Source of the DNA: Imperialibacter sp. EC-SDR9
Lineage (GTDB): Bacteria; Bacteroidota; Bacteroidia; Cytophagales; Cyclobacteriaceae
Direction: 5' to 3'
DNA: 61,591 nucleotides
NCBI RefSeq assembly: GCF_902498805.1
Contig: NZ_LR701608.1
Location: forward strand, 1 to 61,591
Below, in pieces: positions 10,401 through 17,566 of this stretch. The notes beneath the pieces are model-generated. The model made no database searches, had not been told where the DNA came from, and worked only from the letters and a program-made list of their open reading frames with translations. The translations under genes and the position numbers were made by a program. Positions within the stretch are counted from its first letter, which is position 1, and the number at the start of each line of letters is the position of its first letter.

Positions 10401-10643
10401 TACGGTATAAGGTCCGCCTACCTGCATTCCGGAAATACGGAAATAACCTTCCACATCCGAAACATTGCCATACTGGGATCCAGTTGGTGTGTGCACAGCA
10501 AGTACGGTAGCACCTGGCAGGGCAACCCCATTTGCGTCTACCACCTGGCCGTTAAGCGCAGAAGTGGTGGTACCTTGCCCGAAAAGCGTCGAAAACGAAG
10601 CCGTAATCAACAGTGTCAGAGCCAATTGTAAAATTCGCCTCAT
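7419..10643 (-). CDS. TonB-dependent receptor with N-terminal carboxypeptidase-regulatory domain (Oar-like)
   Basis: Outer membrane beta-barrel receptor of 1074 residues that takes up a ligand using TonB energy. It has a signal peptide (about 1-22, ending at FGQG). A carboxypeptidase-regulatory-like beta-sandwich (LNGQVVDANGVALPGATVLA, about 28-115) and a plug domain follow, with GNDVFDGNKTGQSTII and INAVTRSGTNEFEG near residue 245. The large barrel ends in the aromatic strand WQMQIGLRYIFK. No SusD gene is adjacent, so it is not a standard SusCD polysaccharide receptor. The size and the CarboxypepD_reg-plug-barrel order match Oar-type receptors. It is a single-gene unit with its own promoter and terminator. 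Ligand is unknown. Confidence 0.92.
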   Translation of the reverse strand: MRRILQLALTLLITASFSTLFGQGTTTSALNGQVVDANGVALPGATVLAVHTPTGSQYGNVSDVEGYFRISGMQVGGPYTVTISFVGYKPYQQSGVFLTLGQTFRIKSVLEEESTQLEGVEIIASGNDVFDGNKTGQSTIIDEGTINTLPTVSRSLTDFTRLNPLVNIQGDAIEIAGMNNRYNAIYIDGAVNNDVFGLAASGTNGGQTGVSPISIDAIEQFQVAVAPFDVTQSGFAGGSINAVTRSGTNEFEGSAYGFLRNQKLSGKTPTDDKDFEREQLDEFTAKTVGFRIGGPIVKNKVFFFANAEMQRDETPRPFNAATYAGDASTADIQALVTKLKSEYGYDPGTYTNNASYLNSDKVIAKIDWNLSKNHKLSVRHSYVKAENLQANQSGTTSINFQNASVYFPSTTNSSALELKSNFGSNMSNHLTIGATFVNDDRDQAGDPFPFVRISDGAGSIAFGSEEFSTANQLKQDVITVTDNFQIFKGRHTFTIGTHNEFYKSYNLFIRQAFGSYNYDSLSGFMNNLNADNYNVSYSLVDTKVGDGSAGAAEFGGMQLGVYGQDEFQATDRLKLTLGLRIDMPIFGDETLENTAFNTTTAGLIEAAGYDLKGAKTGEFIGSSILFAPRFGFNYDVTGDRSTQLRGGLGIFNSRIPLVWPGGAYNNNGLTVGGDFRTNVPFNSQWDGQPRNVAPGQGSPSGQIDLFASDFKLPQVFKANLAVDQKLPWGMVGSFEALYTKFLNNIFYENLNIRPAATQLSGTPDDRNKYNRSSPVDPTYTGIYLASNTNKGYTYNLSATVAKPFSNGFTSSLSYTWNDAFSVYDGTSSQNSSQWRGLHSVNGRNVFDEAMRSDFSMGSRVIAQLSYRKEYLGFGASQISLFYNGQSGRTYSYIYDDSGNLTREDSRERSLVYIPATQSDINLVSTSSYTVSPTEQWADLDAFIKSDKYLSEHRGEYADRNQSRSPFEGVVDFRFLQDFYIQTASGKRNTLQVSLDIFNITNLINQDWGRRYFVSDGGNFQSAELLRFEGWADAAQTVPNFTYRKGADYQPWQIDDSGFQSSRWQMQIGLRYIFK

Positions 10644-10694
10644 AATTTGTTTTTTTGGTTGTCAATTAATTTTCACGGTGAAGAAAATATGGTG

Positions 10695-10702
10695 CAAAGC
10701 TA
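10695..10702 (-). promoter_or_regulatory. -7 promoter element for the TonB receptor gene
   Basis: On the minus strand TAGCTTTG is an exact TAnnTTTG match. Transcription would start near 10688, about 45 bases before the ATG at 10643. At the expected -33 position (19 bases upstream) the sequence is CTGG, a poor match to TTTG. Confidence 0.5.
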
Positions 10703-11082
10703 AAGCATACATGTTTTTACACCAGTATGAAAAGATTAACTTTTCGATATGAATGAAATTAAATTTTAACGAAAGATTAACCCTAAAACGCCTTGTTAAA
10801 CAATGCTTTAGATTCAAGTTATTCTTTTGACCAGATCAATTTCTTTAGTATAAAACGCTGCTATAAAGTGATGTTGCCAAAGATAAATTGACCCGAACCT
10901 TCAGGCCAGTCAACTTAAGTCAAGAATTTTTACTATCCCGGTGCGCATTAAGACTACTGTCGCCAACCGAAAAATTAAGGGGATGTTATTTAATTGTTAA
11001 GATAAGGTGCGGAAAAACAAATAGCAAAACACTTTGGAATGGTTTTAAGGGAACCCATTTTTTCATGTTCTAATTGTATTTT

Positions 11083-11116
11083 TTTGGTGTGGTAAAAATT
11101 CAAAAGCTTATATTTG
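11083..11116 (+). promoter_or_regulatory. Promoter for the 11124 gene; predicts a leaderless or nearly leaderless mRNA
   Basis: TTTG at 11083-11086 and TATATTTG at 11109-11116 match both Bacteroidota promoter elements, with a 22-base spacer that is slightly long. The -7 box ends only 7 bases before the ATG at 11124. Transcription should therefore begin at or within a base or two of the start codon. Confidence 0.55.
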
Positions 11117-11123
11117 TGCCCAT

Positions 11124-11636
11124 ATGGAGTTGACAGATCACCGCTTTTTTCCCTACGACAAAAACCTTATATTAAAGCAAGCCCAGGCCCAACTGGAAGC
11201 CGACCTTCTCACGGAGTTGATCTCAATTTCAAAAAGCGCCTATCAGCAAGTGTACAACCCTTTGGGGCTCAACGACGATACTTCACTCCGCATTGAGCGC
11301 TACGAAAAAAACCAGCTTATCTATCTCCATACCTTCTACACCTCGCTGTGCGGAATCTACAGGTACAAATATGGCAACAACCAACTTGAGCTCATCTGGG
11401 ATGGCAGCAGTCACTTCGAAAAGTATTCTAAAGAATGGACGGAACGTTTTGTAATCTGGTGCACTGAATTTGGGCAAAACCCTCAATTCCTTAAAGCCGT
11501 GCTGGCCGCCACCGTTTTTTGCAAAAACAGAAGACAAGGCGAGCTTGCCGAAAACCGCTTGCGGGTATTTTTAAATAGCCAGTTTGAAGTACGGGTGCAC
11601 AAGGTAAGAGGCATCGTGCCGATGAAAGTGGCCTAG
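11124..11636 (+). CDS. Conserved-looking hypothetical protein, 170 residues
   Basis: I do not recognise a named family. The product is soluble, without signal peptide or membrane segment. It is mixed alpha/beta by appearance, with an aromatic-rich middle (LIYLHTFYTSLCGIYRYKYG, about 65-84) and a basic C-terminus (CKNRRQGELAENRLRVFLNS). It is the only plus-strand gene between the TonB receptor and 14896. Its stop overlaps the convergent acylphosphatase gene by four bases. Codon use resembles the neighbours, which supports a real gene, as does the promoter directly before the ATG. Function is unknown. Confidence 0.75.
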   Translation: MELTDHRFFPYDKNLILKQAQAQLEADLLTELISISKSAYQQVYNPLGLNDDTSLRIERYEKNQLIYLHTFYTSLCGIYRYKYGNNQLELIWDGSSHFEKYSKEWTERFVIWCTEFGQNPQFLKAVLAATVFCKNRRQGELAENRLRVFLNSQFEVRVHKVRGIVPMKVA

Positions 11637-11902
11637 TGCCGAATCAAAAATACGTTGTGATGTTTCAAATCGACCTCAGTACGTTCTATGCTGTCAACTT
11701 TGGCATGCAGCGGCCCCTTTTTACACCATGCCATTAAATCGATCAATTTGTCCTTGGTGCCCTCAGCTTCTATCAATACGCTGCCGTCCAGTTCATTCTT
11801 GACCCATCCTTTCACGCCCAATTCGTCGGCCACGGTTTTAGTGCTGGCTCTGTAAAAGACGCCCTGCACCTTGCCCACCACACGTATTTGATAACAGACC
11901 AT
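11633..11902 (-). CDS. acyP: Acylphosphatase
   Basis: Small cytosolic enzyme that hydrolyses acyl phosphates such as 1,3-bisphosphoglycerate or carbamoyl phosphate. At 89 residues it is standard length. The phosphate-binding loop GKVQGVFYR (10-18) supplies the catalytic Arg18, and Asn36 in GWVKNELDG is the second catalytic residue. It reads in the same direction as deoC, 84 bases downstream of it, and converges with the hypothetical gene at 11124 with a four-base overlap of stop codons. Confidence 0.93.
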   Translation of the reverse strand: MVCYQIRVVGKVQGVFYRASTKTVADELGVKGWVKNELDGSVLIEAEGTKDKLIDLMAWCKKGPLHAKVDSIERTEVDLKHHNVFLIRH

Positions 11903-11986
11903 CTAACAATTGCCGGTTTAGGATTGAAAAATGAAAATTCCAATTCAAAAATCAAACAGCCTTGTGGAAATAAATGAGAACGAATT

Positions 11987-12649
11987 TCACGAGGGGTTTG
12001 AAAGCTCACTAACAATGGCCACGCCGGACGAAGTGCCAACCCGGTCAGCGCCTGCAGTGATCAGCTCCAGTGTTTGAGCCAAAGTTTTGATGCCGCCTGA
12101 AGCTTTGATGCCGACATGAGAAGGCAATACTTCTCTGAGTAGCTTGATATGCTCAGCCTTCGCCCCGGCACCCGCAAAGCCTGTGCTGGTTTTCACAAAG
12201 TCAGCGCCAGCATCTTTGGCAGTTGTAGCTGCTTTTTCTATTTCTGCGTCTGTCAGGTAAGCCGTTTCGATAATTACTTTCAAGATGGCCTCTTGCTCAT
12301 GAACTAGTTTAGCTACTTTAGCCAACTCAATCTTGAACCAGGGGTGGTTCATTTTGAAAGCAGAAATGTTCATTACCATGTCTATTTCTGTGGCCCCGTC
12401 CCTCAACGCCAGCCTGGCCTCTTCGAGTTTAGTTTCAGTCATCTGGTAGCCCAGCGGAAAGCCCACAACCGTTACGAGCTGAATATCGGCGGAGCCTATT
12501 TCCCGCTGCGCTCTTTTCACCCAAAAGGGCGGCACACATACTCCACAGAAGCCATGGGTTTTTGCTTCCGACACCAATTGGTCAATGTCTTTGTCGGAAA
12601 GTGTCGGGCGTAAAAGTGTATGCTCAATGCACCTGGCTATGTGCTGCAT
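11987..12649 (-). CDS. deoC: Deoxyribose-phosphate aldolase
   Basis: Class I aldolase that splits 2-deoxyribose 5-phosphate into glyceraldehyde 3-phosphate and acetaldehyde in deoxynucleoside catabolism. The 220-residue TIM barrel shows the expected residues: Schiff-base Lys153 in FVKTSTGFA, Lys182 in GIKASGGI, and Asp90 in TEIDMVMN. These correspond to Lys167, Lys201 and Asp102 of the E. coli enzyme. No other deo genes are nearby. It probably shares a transcript with the small gene upstream (12689-13027). Confidence 0.95.
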   Translation of the reverse strand: MQHIARCIEHTLLRPTLSDKDIDQLVSEAKTHGFCGVCVPPFWVKRAQREIGSADIQLVTVVGFPLGYQMTETKLEEARLALRDGATEIDMVMNISAFKMNHPWFKIELAKVAKLVHEQEAILKVIIETAYLTDAEIEKAATTAKDAGADFVKTSTGFAGAGAKAEHIKLLREVLPSHVGIKASGGIKTLAQTLELITAGADRVGTSSGVAIVSELSNPS

Positions 12650-12688
12650 GCGCTATAATCAGAACTGGAATATTTTAGAGCAATGTTA

Positions 12689-13027
12689 TTAGTGGACAAT
12701 TCCGCATTCCTTACAGAATTTACGTTTGCCGAGTGGTCTTTTCTTAGGCGGTTTCTTGTGACCAAAATAGGATTGATCGGAGTACTGAGGCTTTTTCATT
12801 TCCTTGGCTGCCTTTTTATCGGCCTTAACGTTCTGCTTCATCCGCTCCTGATATTCTGCGATAAGCTGATCCTTCTTGCTCTTCTTTTTCTTCTTTACCT
12901 TCTTTATCTTTTGAGTGGAGTTGTACTGCGAACCTTGCTTCTGGGCAGTATTTACTTCCCTTGACGATTGGGCGGAGGCCCCCCAGCTGAGAAAAAACAA
13001 AAAGACGACTATACCAAAATACTTCAT
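12689..13027 (-). CDS. Small secreted lysine-rich protein of unknown function
   Basis: From the ATG at 13027 the product is 112 residues. It has a clear signal peptide (MKYFGIVVFLFFLSWGASAQ), then an extremely basic body with lysine runs (KIKKVKKKKKSKKDQ) and a C-terminal pair of cysteines and a histidine (KFCKECGIVH). The open frame extends eight codons further upstream, but those residues would spoil the signal peptide. I know no family for it. The basic charge suggests binding to an anionic partner in the envelope, and the CxxC could bind metal or form a disulfide; both are inference. It is 39 bases upstream of deoC, same strand. Confidence 0.7.
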   Translation of the reverse strand: MKYFGIVVFLFFLSWGASAQSSREVNTAQKQGSQYNSTQKIKKVKKKKKSKKDQLIAEYQERMKQNVKADKKAAKEMKKPQYSDQSYFGHKKPPKKRPLGKRKFCKECGIVH

Positions 13028-13099
13028 ACACCAAAGATTATAATTATACATAACACTGCCTAATTAACGGGCTATGTTTGAATATATTACCCCAAATTG

Positions 13100-13573
13100 T
13101 CAGGCCGCCTTTTCGTCAGAAATAGCTGTAAGATTCATAAGCGTCGCCGCCGACTCCATTTCAAAATTATGAACTATTTTGGTCATGACCCGATGCAGGT
13201 GCATGTAGTCCTCGTCGGTTAGCCCCTGCCAGCCCTGGTTTCTGTACTCGTCCACAACCGGCTTCAGTTGGGCAATGACTGCCTGCCCCAGTGGGGTTAA
13301 GCCAACGCTGAATTTCCTTCTGTCGTTGGGGTCGGCCTGGCGAACGACTAGGTTTTTTCGCCCCAACAAATCGAGGATTCGGGTAACTGTTGGAGGATCC
13401 TTATACACAGCTTCTACTACCTGCACCTGAGACTTGGGGCCACCTGACAACTTATCAAGCACCACCCATTGGTCGACTGTGAGCCCTGTGCCCGACTGCT
13501 GGAGCTTGCGCTGGAATGCCTGTTTTATCTGCCGGGAGGCTACTTCGATAAGAAATCCGTATTTATTCTGCAT
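13100..13573 (-). CDS. MarR family transcriptional regulator
   Basis: Winged-helix regulator of 157 residues, the usual MarR length. It has an N-terminal dimerisation helix, a winged helix (about 30-100: LTVDQWVVLDKLSGG, then DPPTVTRILDLLGRKNLVVR) and the diagnostic wing DPNDRRKFSVGLT, followed by a C-terminal dimer helix pair. It lies 21 bases downstream of hppD on the same strand, so the two are almost certainly cotranscribed. It may control that gene, perhaps by binding the nested dyad at 14742-14771. MarR proteins typically respond to aromatic compounds, which fits, but the ligand is not shown here. Confidence 0.9.
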   Translation of the reverse strand: MQNKYGFLIEVASRQIKQAFQRKLQQSGTGLTVDQWVVLDKLSGGPKSQVQVVEAVYKDPPTVTRILDLLGRKNLVVRQADPNDRRKFSVGLTPLGQAVIAQLKPVVDEYRNQGWQGLTDEDYMHLHRVMTKIVHNFEMESAATLMNLTAISDEKAA

Positions 13574-13594
13574 GTATCGGCAATTGTAGGGGAG

Positions 13595-14728
13595 CTACAA
13601 TGTTCCCCTTAGCTCTTGTTCTCGCTCTATAGCTTCAAATAATGCCTTGAAGTTTCCTTTTCCAAACGACCTGGCCCCTTTTCTTTGGATGATCTCAAAA
13701 AACATCGTCGGTCTCGGCTCTACAGGCTTGGTGAATATCTGCAGTAAATAGCCCTCGTCATCTCTGTCGACAAGGATCCCAAGTTTCTTCAAAGGCTCCA
13801 AATCTTCGTCAATATGGCCTACCCTGTCGAGCAGGTCATCATAGTAGGTAGTGGGCACATTTAGAAACTCAACCCCTCTACTCTGAAGCTGCGTAACCGT
13901 TTCAATGATGTCGTCAGTTGCAACGGCAATATGCTGAATGCCTGACCCGTTGTAAAAATCCAGGTACTCCTCGACCTGCGATTTCTTCGCACCGTCGGCT
14001 GGTTCGTTGATCGGGAACTTTACTCTGCCATTTCCATTGCTCATCACCTTGCTCATGAGGGCGGTGTATTCTGTAGAAATATCTTTGTCATCGAAAGACA
14101 CCAGCTGAGCAAATCCCATCACGTTGGCATAAAAGTCGACCCACTGATTCATTTCCCCCCAGCCTACATTGCCCACCATGTGGTCAACATACTTTAAGCC
14201 AATGGGTTTAGGGTTGTAGCTACTCTTCCAGGGTTTAAAGCCCGGCAGAAAAACGCCAGAATAGTTTTTCCTTTCCACAAAAATGTGAACAGTGTCTCCA
14301 TAAGTATAAATGCCTGAGCGAACCACCTCGCCATTTTCGTCCTTTTCAACTTGCGGCTCCATGAATGGCTTTGCTCCCCTTGCCGTTGTTTCTTCGAAAG
14401 CTTTAGCTGCGTCTTCCACCCAAAGTGCTACCACCTTCACGCCATCTCCATGCTTATCGATGTGTCTCCCGATTTCGGTGTCTGCCTTCAAGGGAGTAGT
14501 TAGCACCAGGCGTATTTTGTCCTGCACCAGTACATAGGAAGTCCTGTCCTTCACGCCCGTTTCCAGGCCGCAAAAAGCAAGCGACTGAAAGCCAAAGGCA
14601 GTCTTATAATAGTGAGCTGCCTGCAAAGCATTACCAACATAAAGCTCCAGATAGTCTGTGCCCAAAAGTGGCAAAAAGTCCTCCGGTGCCTCAATTGTGT
14701 TTTGATGAGAATGATCTAAAATGTTCAT
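13595..14728 (-). CDS. hppD: 4-hydroxyphenylpyruvate dioxygenase
   Basis: Fe(II) enzyme of tyrosine degradation that converts 4-hydroxyphenylpyruvate to homogentisate. The 377-residue protein has two VOC domains. The three iron ligands are visible in the C-terminal domain: His183 (YVDHMVGNV), His266 (GIQHIAVATDD) and Glu345 (MFFEIIQRKGA). FEIIQRKGARSFGKGNFKAL is the characteristic C-terminal signature. It is the first gene of a hppD-marR pair. Homogentisate dioxygenase is not in this window. Confidence 0.97.
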   Translation of the reverse strand: MNILDHSHQNTIEAPEDFLPLLGTDYLELYVGNALQAAHYYKTAFGFQSLAFCGLETGVKDRTSYVLVQDKIRLVLTTPLKADTEIGRHIDKHGDGVKVVALWVEDAAKAFEETTARGAKPFMEPQVEKDENGEVVRSGIYTYGDTVHIFVERKNYSGVFLPGFKPWKSSYNPKPIGLKYVDHMVGNVGWGEMNQWVDFYANVMGFAQLVSFDDKDISTEYTALMSKVMSNGNGRVKFPINEPADGAKKSQVEEYLDFYNGSGIQHIAVATDDIIETVTQLQSRGVEFLNVPTTYYDDLLDRVGHIDEDLEPLKKLGILVDRDDEGYLLQIFTKPVEPRPTMFFEIIQRKGARSFGKGNFKALFEAIEREQELRGTL

Positions 14729-14741
14729 AATGGGTATATTG

Positions 14742-14771
14742 TTGTTATACTAACTATTAGCAATATAACAA
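14742..14771. promoter_or_regulatory. Nested inverted repeat upstream of hppD, candidate MarR operator
   Basis: TTGTTATA (14742-14749) and TATAACAA (14764-14771) are a perfect 8-base inverted repeat. Inside it CTAA (14750-14753) and TTAG (14757-14760) form a second one around CTA. The only break in the symmetry is the insert CAA at 14761-14763. The dyad begins 14 bases upstream of the hppD ATG (14728), an ideal place for a repressor to block transcription. Binding by the adjacent MarR protein is inference. Confidence 0.5.
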
Positions 14772-14895
14772 AACTAACTCTTTGCTTCGAAGTTTCAAAA
14801 CGGCTAAGTTCACACTCTCTAAATACCGTTCCTATAAGCTGTTATGCCCCGGCCTTTCAATCTTTCGTAACTAGTTATGCTATAAAATCTATCTC

Positions 14896-16017
14896 ATGAA
14901 GAAACTCTTACTTACCCTTTCCTGCGGGCTCGTTATTTTTTCGCATGTATTGGCACAAGATGCACCAAAAGTGGATACAGAAATGATCATGGACTGGGAG
15001 AAATATGATCCCCCATCAACACTCGTGGTGCCGGAACACCCGTTGACAAAATCGAAGTATCCATTTGTTGATGTCCACAATCACCAATTCCGGATGAATC
15101 AACAGGATCTTGCTCCTTTGGTGAAGGAAATGGACGACCTGAACATGGGCGTGATGGTCAATTTGAGTGGAAGAGGTCGGGGAAGCCGTGGCTACCTGCT
15201 CGAAGTGCTGGACAACGTAAAGAAAAACTCGCCCAGCAGGTTCATTATCTTCACCAACCTTGATTTCACAGGCATCGACGACCCTGAATGGGGTAAAAAG
15301 GCCGCAGCTTCTCTCGAGGAAGACGTAAAAGCAGGGGCAAATGGGCTGAAAATATATAAAAGCCTGGGCTTCAGTGTTACTGATGGCTCGGGAAAGAGAG
15401 TGGCTGTTGACGACCCAAGAATTGACCCCGTATGGGCGAAATGTGGTGAGCTGGGAATACCCGTGCTGATCCACTCTGCCGACCCCAAGTCGTTTTGGGA
15501 CGAGTATGATGAAAATAATGAAAGATGGCTGGAGCTAAAGACGCACCCGAACCGTAAGCGCTCGGCTACCGATCCGGTGCCGTGGGAGCAAATTATAGAG
15601 GAGCAGCACAACGTGTTTAAGAAACACAAGAAGACAACCTTCATTAATGCTCACTTTGGCTGGTACGCCAACGACCTGGCTACCCTCGGCAAGCTGCTGG
15701 ACGAAATGCCCAATATGTATACCGAAATTGGCGCCATCATCGCTGAGCTAGGCAGGCAGCCAAGAGCGGCCAAAGCATTTTTCACCAAGTATCAGGACAG
15801 AATTTTATTTGGCAAAGACGCTTACAACCCTGAAGAATACTACACTTACTTCAGAGTGCTGGAAACAGCCGATGAGTACTTTCCCTACTACAAAAAATAC
15901 CATGCTTTCTGGAGAATGTATGGGCTAGATCTGCCTGATGAGGTGCTAAAGAAAGTGTACTATAAGAATGCCCTCAAAATCATTCCTAATATTGATAAGA
16001 GTGTGTTTCCTAAGTAA
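14896..16017 (+). CDS. Secreted amidohydrolase-family (amidohydrolase 2-like) protein
   Basis: Metal-dependent hydrolase with a TIM-barrel fold, 373 residues. The signal peptide (MKKLLLTLSCGLVIFSHVLA, cut near QDA) sends it to the periplasm or beyond. Metal-site residues are visible: HNH at 61-63 (FVDVHNHQF), His in VLIHSADP, His in INAHFGW, and Asp in LFGKDAYNPEEY. This pattern matches the amidohydrolase_2 group, which includes decarboxylases and lactonases. Substrate is unknown. It converges on the cytochrome operon (16068-20913) and shares its terminator hairpin; a functional link is not shown by the sequence. Confidence 0.82.
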   Translation: MKKLLLTLSCGLVIFSHVLAQDAPKVDTEMIMDWEKYDPPSTLVVPEHPLTKSKYPFVDVHNHQFRMNQQDLAPLVKEMDDLNMGVMVNLSGRGRGSRGYLLEVLDNVKKNSPSRFIIFTNLDFTGIDDPEWGKKAAASLEEDVKAGANGLKIYKSLGFSVTDGSGKRVAVDDPRIDPVWAKCGELGIPVLIHSADPKSFWDEYDENNERWLELKTHPNRKRSATDPVPWEQIIEEQHNVFKKHKKTTFINAHFGWYANDLATLGKLLDEMPNMYTEIGAIIAELGRQPRAAKAFFTKYQDRILFGKDAYNPEEYYTYFRVLETADEYFPYYKKYHAFWRMYGLDLPDEVLKKVYYKNALKIIPNIDKSVFPK

Positions 16018-16033
16018 TTGAGACAATTATTCC

Positions 16034-16061
16034 GGGTGAACATTCGCATGGATGTTCACCC
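16034..16061. terminator. Bidirectional terminator-like hairpin between convergent genes
   Basis: A perfect 10-base stem (GGGTGAACAT at 16034-16043, ATGTTCACCC at 16052-16061) with an 8-base loop lies 16 bases past the amidohydrolase stop and 6 bases past the stop of the convergent cytochrome gene. There is no long U-run on either side, so it may act as a weak terminator or an mRNA 3'-end stabiliser. Confidence 0.65.
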
Positions 16062-16067
16062 CTCTTG

Positions 16068-17537
16068 CTAAAAGTACGGCCCCTCTTCAAAAAGAATCTT
16101 CAATTCCGGTTTGTTCTTTCTAAGTGCTTCGACCACCTGTGGCGTGCACCTGGTGCCAAGCAAATACACTTCCTTCAGGCTTGGAAACTTCAATAGGTCC
16201 AATGCAACCTTGTCGTCAACTTTGGTGAATGAGAGATTGAGTGTTTCAAGGTTCGGCATTTGCATCAGGTAGATAAATCCTGCCCCATCAATATTTGTTT
16301 TCTGGAGGAAGAGCTTCTTCACGTTTGCCATTTGGCTAATGTGGTATAGCCCATTGTCGTCGATGCTACTGGAGGCGATAGAAAGCCGGCTGAATACATC
16401 ATTGTACGGAGCCAGCTCCCTGAACTGGTCATTGGTGAAAGGTGCTGGAGGAAATTTTACCCTCAGGCTAAAAAGACCTGGTTCCAGGCTGTCTGGTTCT
16501 ATGGCCAGGTTCAGTTTTTTGCCCACGGCTTCCAACTCATTAGTTACCTCTTTCAATTTCAATTCGGCTATAGCCTGCTTGCGCCGGTACCTGGCCAGCT
16601 GTGGAAGCAGTTCATTGGTTGCGCTGGCAATCTCGGGTTGTGCCTGTAACGCTGTCACTTTCTGCTCCGGAGAGGCCCCAGAAGTAATCCAGTATTTAAG
16701 CAATTCAATTTCCTGCTCGCTCATGGGTGACTGCCCTTCCGGAGGCATTACGTCATCGTGGGTGGCGGGCAGGGTCACTCTGTTGAAGAGCTCGCTCTGA
16801 TCCAAATCTTCAGGCGTAATGAGTGCAAGCCCACTGTCGCCTCCTTTGGTAATACTTTGCAGGGAGCTCATAATGAGCCCCCCTTTTGATCGGGACTGAT
16901 TGTGGCAGCTCATGCATTTAGCCTGGAAAATAGGGCTAATCATGTCGTCGTATACCAGCATATCCTCAACTGGTTTATTACCTGCTGGTTCATCCTGAAA
17001 AATAAGGGGAATGTACTCTGTGAGGTAGTCCTTGCCATGTGTGATGGAGCCTCCGATATGCCCGGTGAAGCCTATCGATAGGTTAGTAAGCACCAGGAGC
17101 CCAATATAGAATGGGTAGACTAGCTGAAAGCGCTGAGACAGCAAATACAGCCCGATTACAAAAAATACGCATGCCCCGCTGACCGTGGCTCCCCAAAAAT
17201 GCTGCTCCATCAGCTCTCCCGAATACTCTCCGCCAACAAAAAGGAAATAGCCAGCCAGAATGGCAACCAATGCAGTGAAAGCAGAGGCCGCAAGCAACGA
17301 CAGTTGAAGGCCAGTGGCATTGGGAACGAATTTGAACTTAATAGCCAGCTCCAGCATCAAAGCCAGGATAATAAGGACTATAGGAAAATGCAGCACCAGG
17401 GGATGGAACCTCCCCAGCATCAAAAAGAAAACCGGCGCCTCAATTTTGCCAACAAATGGCAATCCCAAAACAAGAACTCCGATAACAAACGAACAAACAA
17501 CCAGCGCCGGATGCTTAACTAATGCTTCTACTCTCAA
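16068..17537 (-). CDS. Membrane-anchored c-type cytochrome with LRR-like C-terminus (planctomycete-cytochrome type)
   Basis: 489 residues. The N-terminal part has about five membrane segments (residues 10-28, 48-66, 78-100, 115-133, 140-160) and the motif RFHPLVLHFPI typical of DUF2231-like domains. A single haem c site CMSCH (208-212) follows, in a domain like the planctomycete cytochrome C family, with DDVMPPEG offering a possible axial Met. The C-terminus has leucine-rich-repeat-like units (NLETLNLSFTKVDDKVALDL, SLKEVYLLGTRCTP). No ATG precedes the first membrane segment: the frame opens after a TAA and the best start is TTG at 17537. It follows the DUF1552 gene by 29 bases and probably acts with it and the DUF1592 protein. 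Confidence 0.8.
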   Translation of the reverse strand: MRVEALVKHPALVVCSFVIGVLVLGLPFVGKIEAPVFFLMLGRFHPLVLHFPIVLIILALMLELAIKFKFVPNATGLQLSLLAASAFTALVAILAGYFLFVGGEYSGELMEQHFWGATVSGACVFFVIGLYLLSQRFQLVYPFYIGLLVLTNLSIGFTGHIGGSITHGKDYLTEYIPLIFQDEPAGNKPVEDMLVYDDMISPIFQAKCMSCHNQSRSKGGLIMSSLQSITKGGDSGLALITPEDLDQSELFNRVTLPATHDDVMPPEGQSPMSEQEIELLKYWITSGASPEQKVTALQAQPEIASATNELLPQLARYRRKQAIAELKLKEVTNELEAVGKKLNLAIEPDSLEPGLFSLRVKFPPAPFTNDQFRELAPYNDVFSRLSIASSSIDDNGLYHISQMANVKKLFLQKTNIDGAGFIYLMQMPNLETLNLSFTKVDDKVALDLLKFPSLKEVYLLGTRCTPQVVEALRKNKPELKILFEEGPYF

Positions 17538-17566
17538 ATGCCAAACTAATTATAGGGTCTTGTTAA

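Larger units (their letters stand above)
10644..11123. other. Divergent intergenic region between the TonB receptor and the 11124 gene
   Basis: 480 AT-rich bases without a convincing gene; the short open frames here have no start context or recognisable sequence. It carries likely promoters for both flanking genes (10695-10702 minus, 11109-11116 plus). A further isolated minus-strand TATCTTTG at 10878-10885 lacks a partner -33 element and could be a second, weaker start for the receptor gene. Confidence 0.6.

Noticed and set aside
7419-10643. Polysaccharide utilisation locus (SusC/SusD)
   Set aside because: No SusD-like gene is adjacent and the receptor lacks SusC-like neighbours; it fits an Oar-type receptor instead.
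11903-11986. AT-rich gap between deoC and acyP as a possible small RNA or regulatory element
   Set aside because: No hairpin with a U-run and no promoter match; only short imperfect repeats of ATTC/GAAT type.
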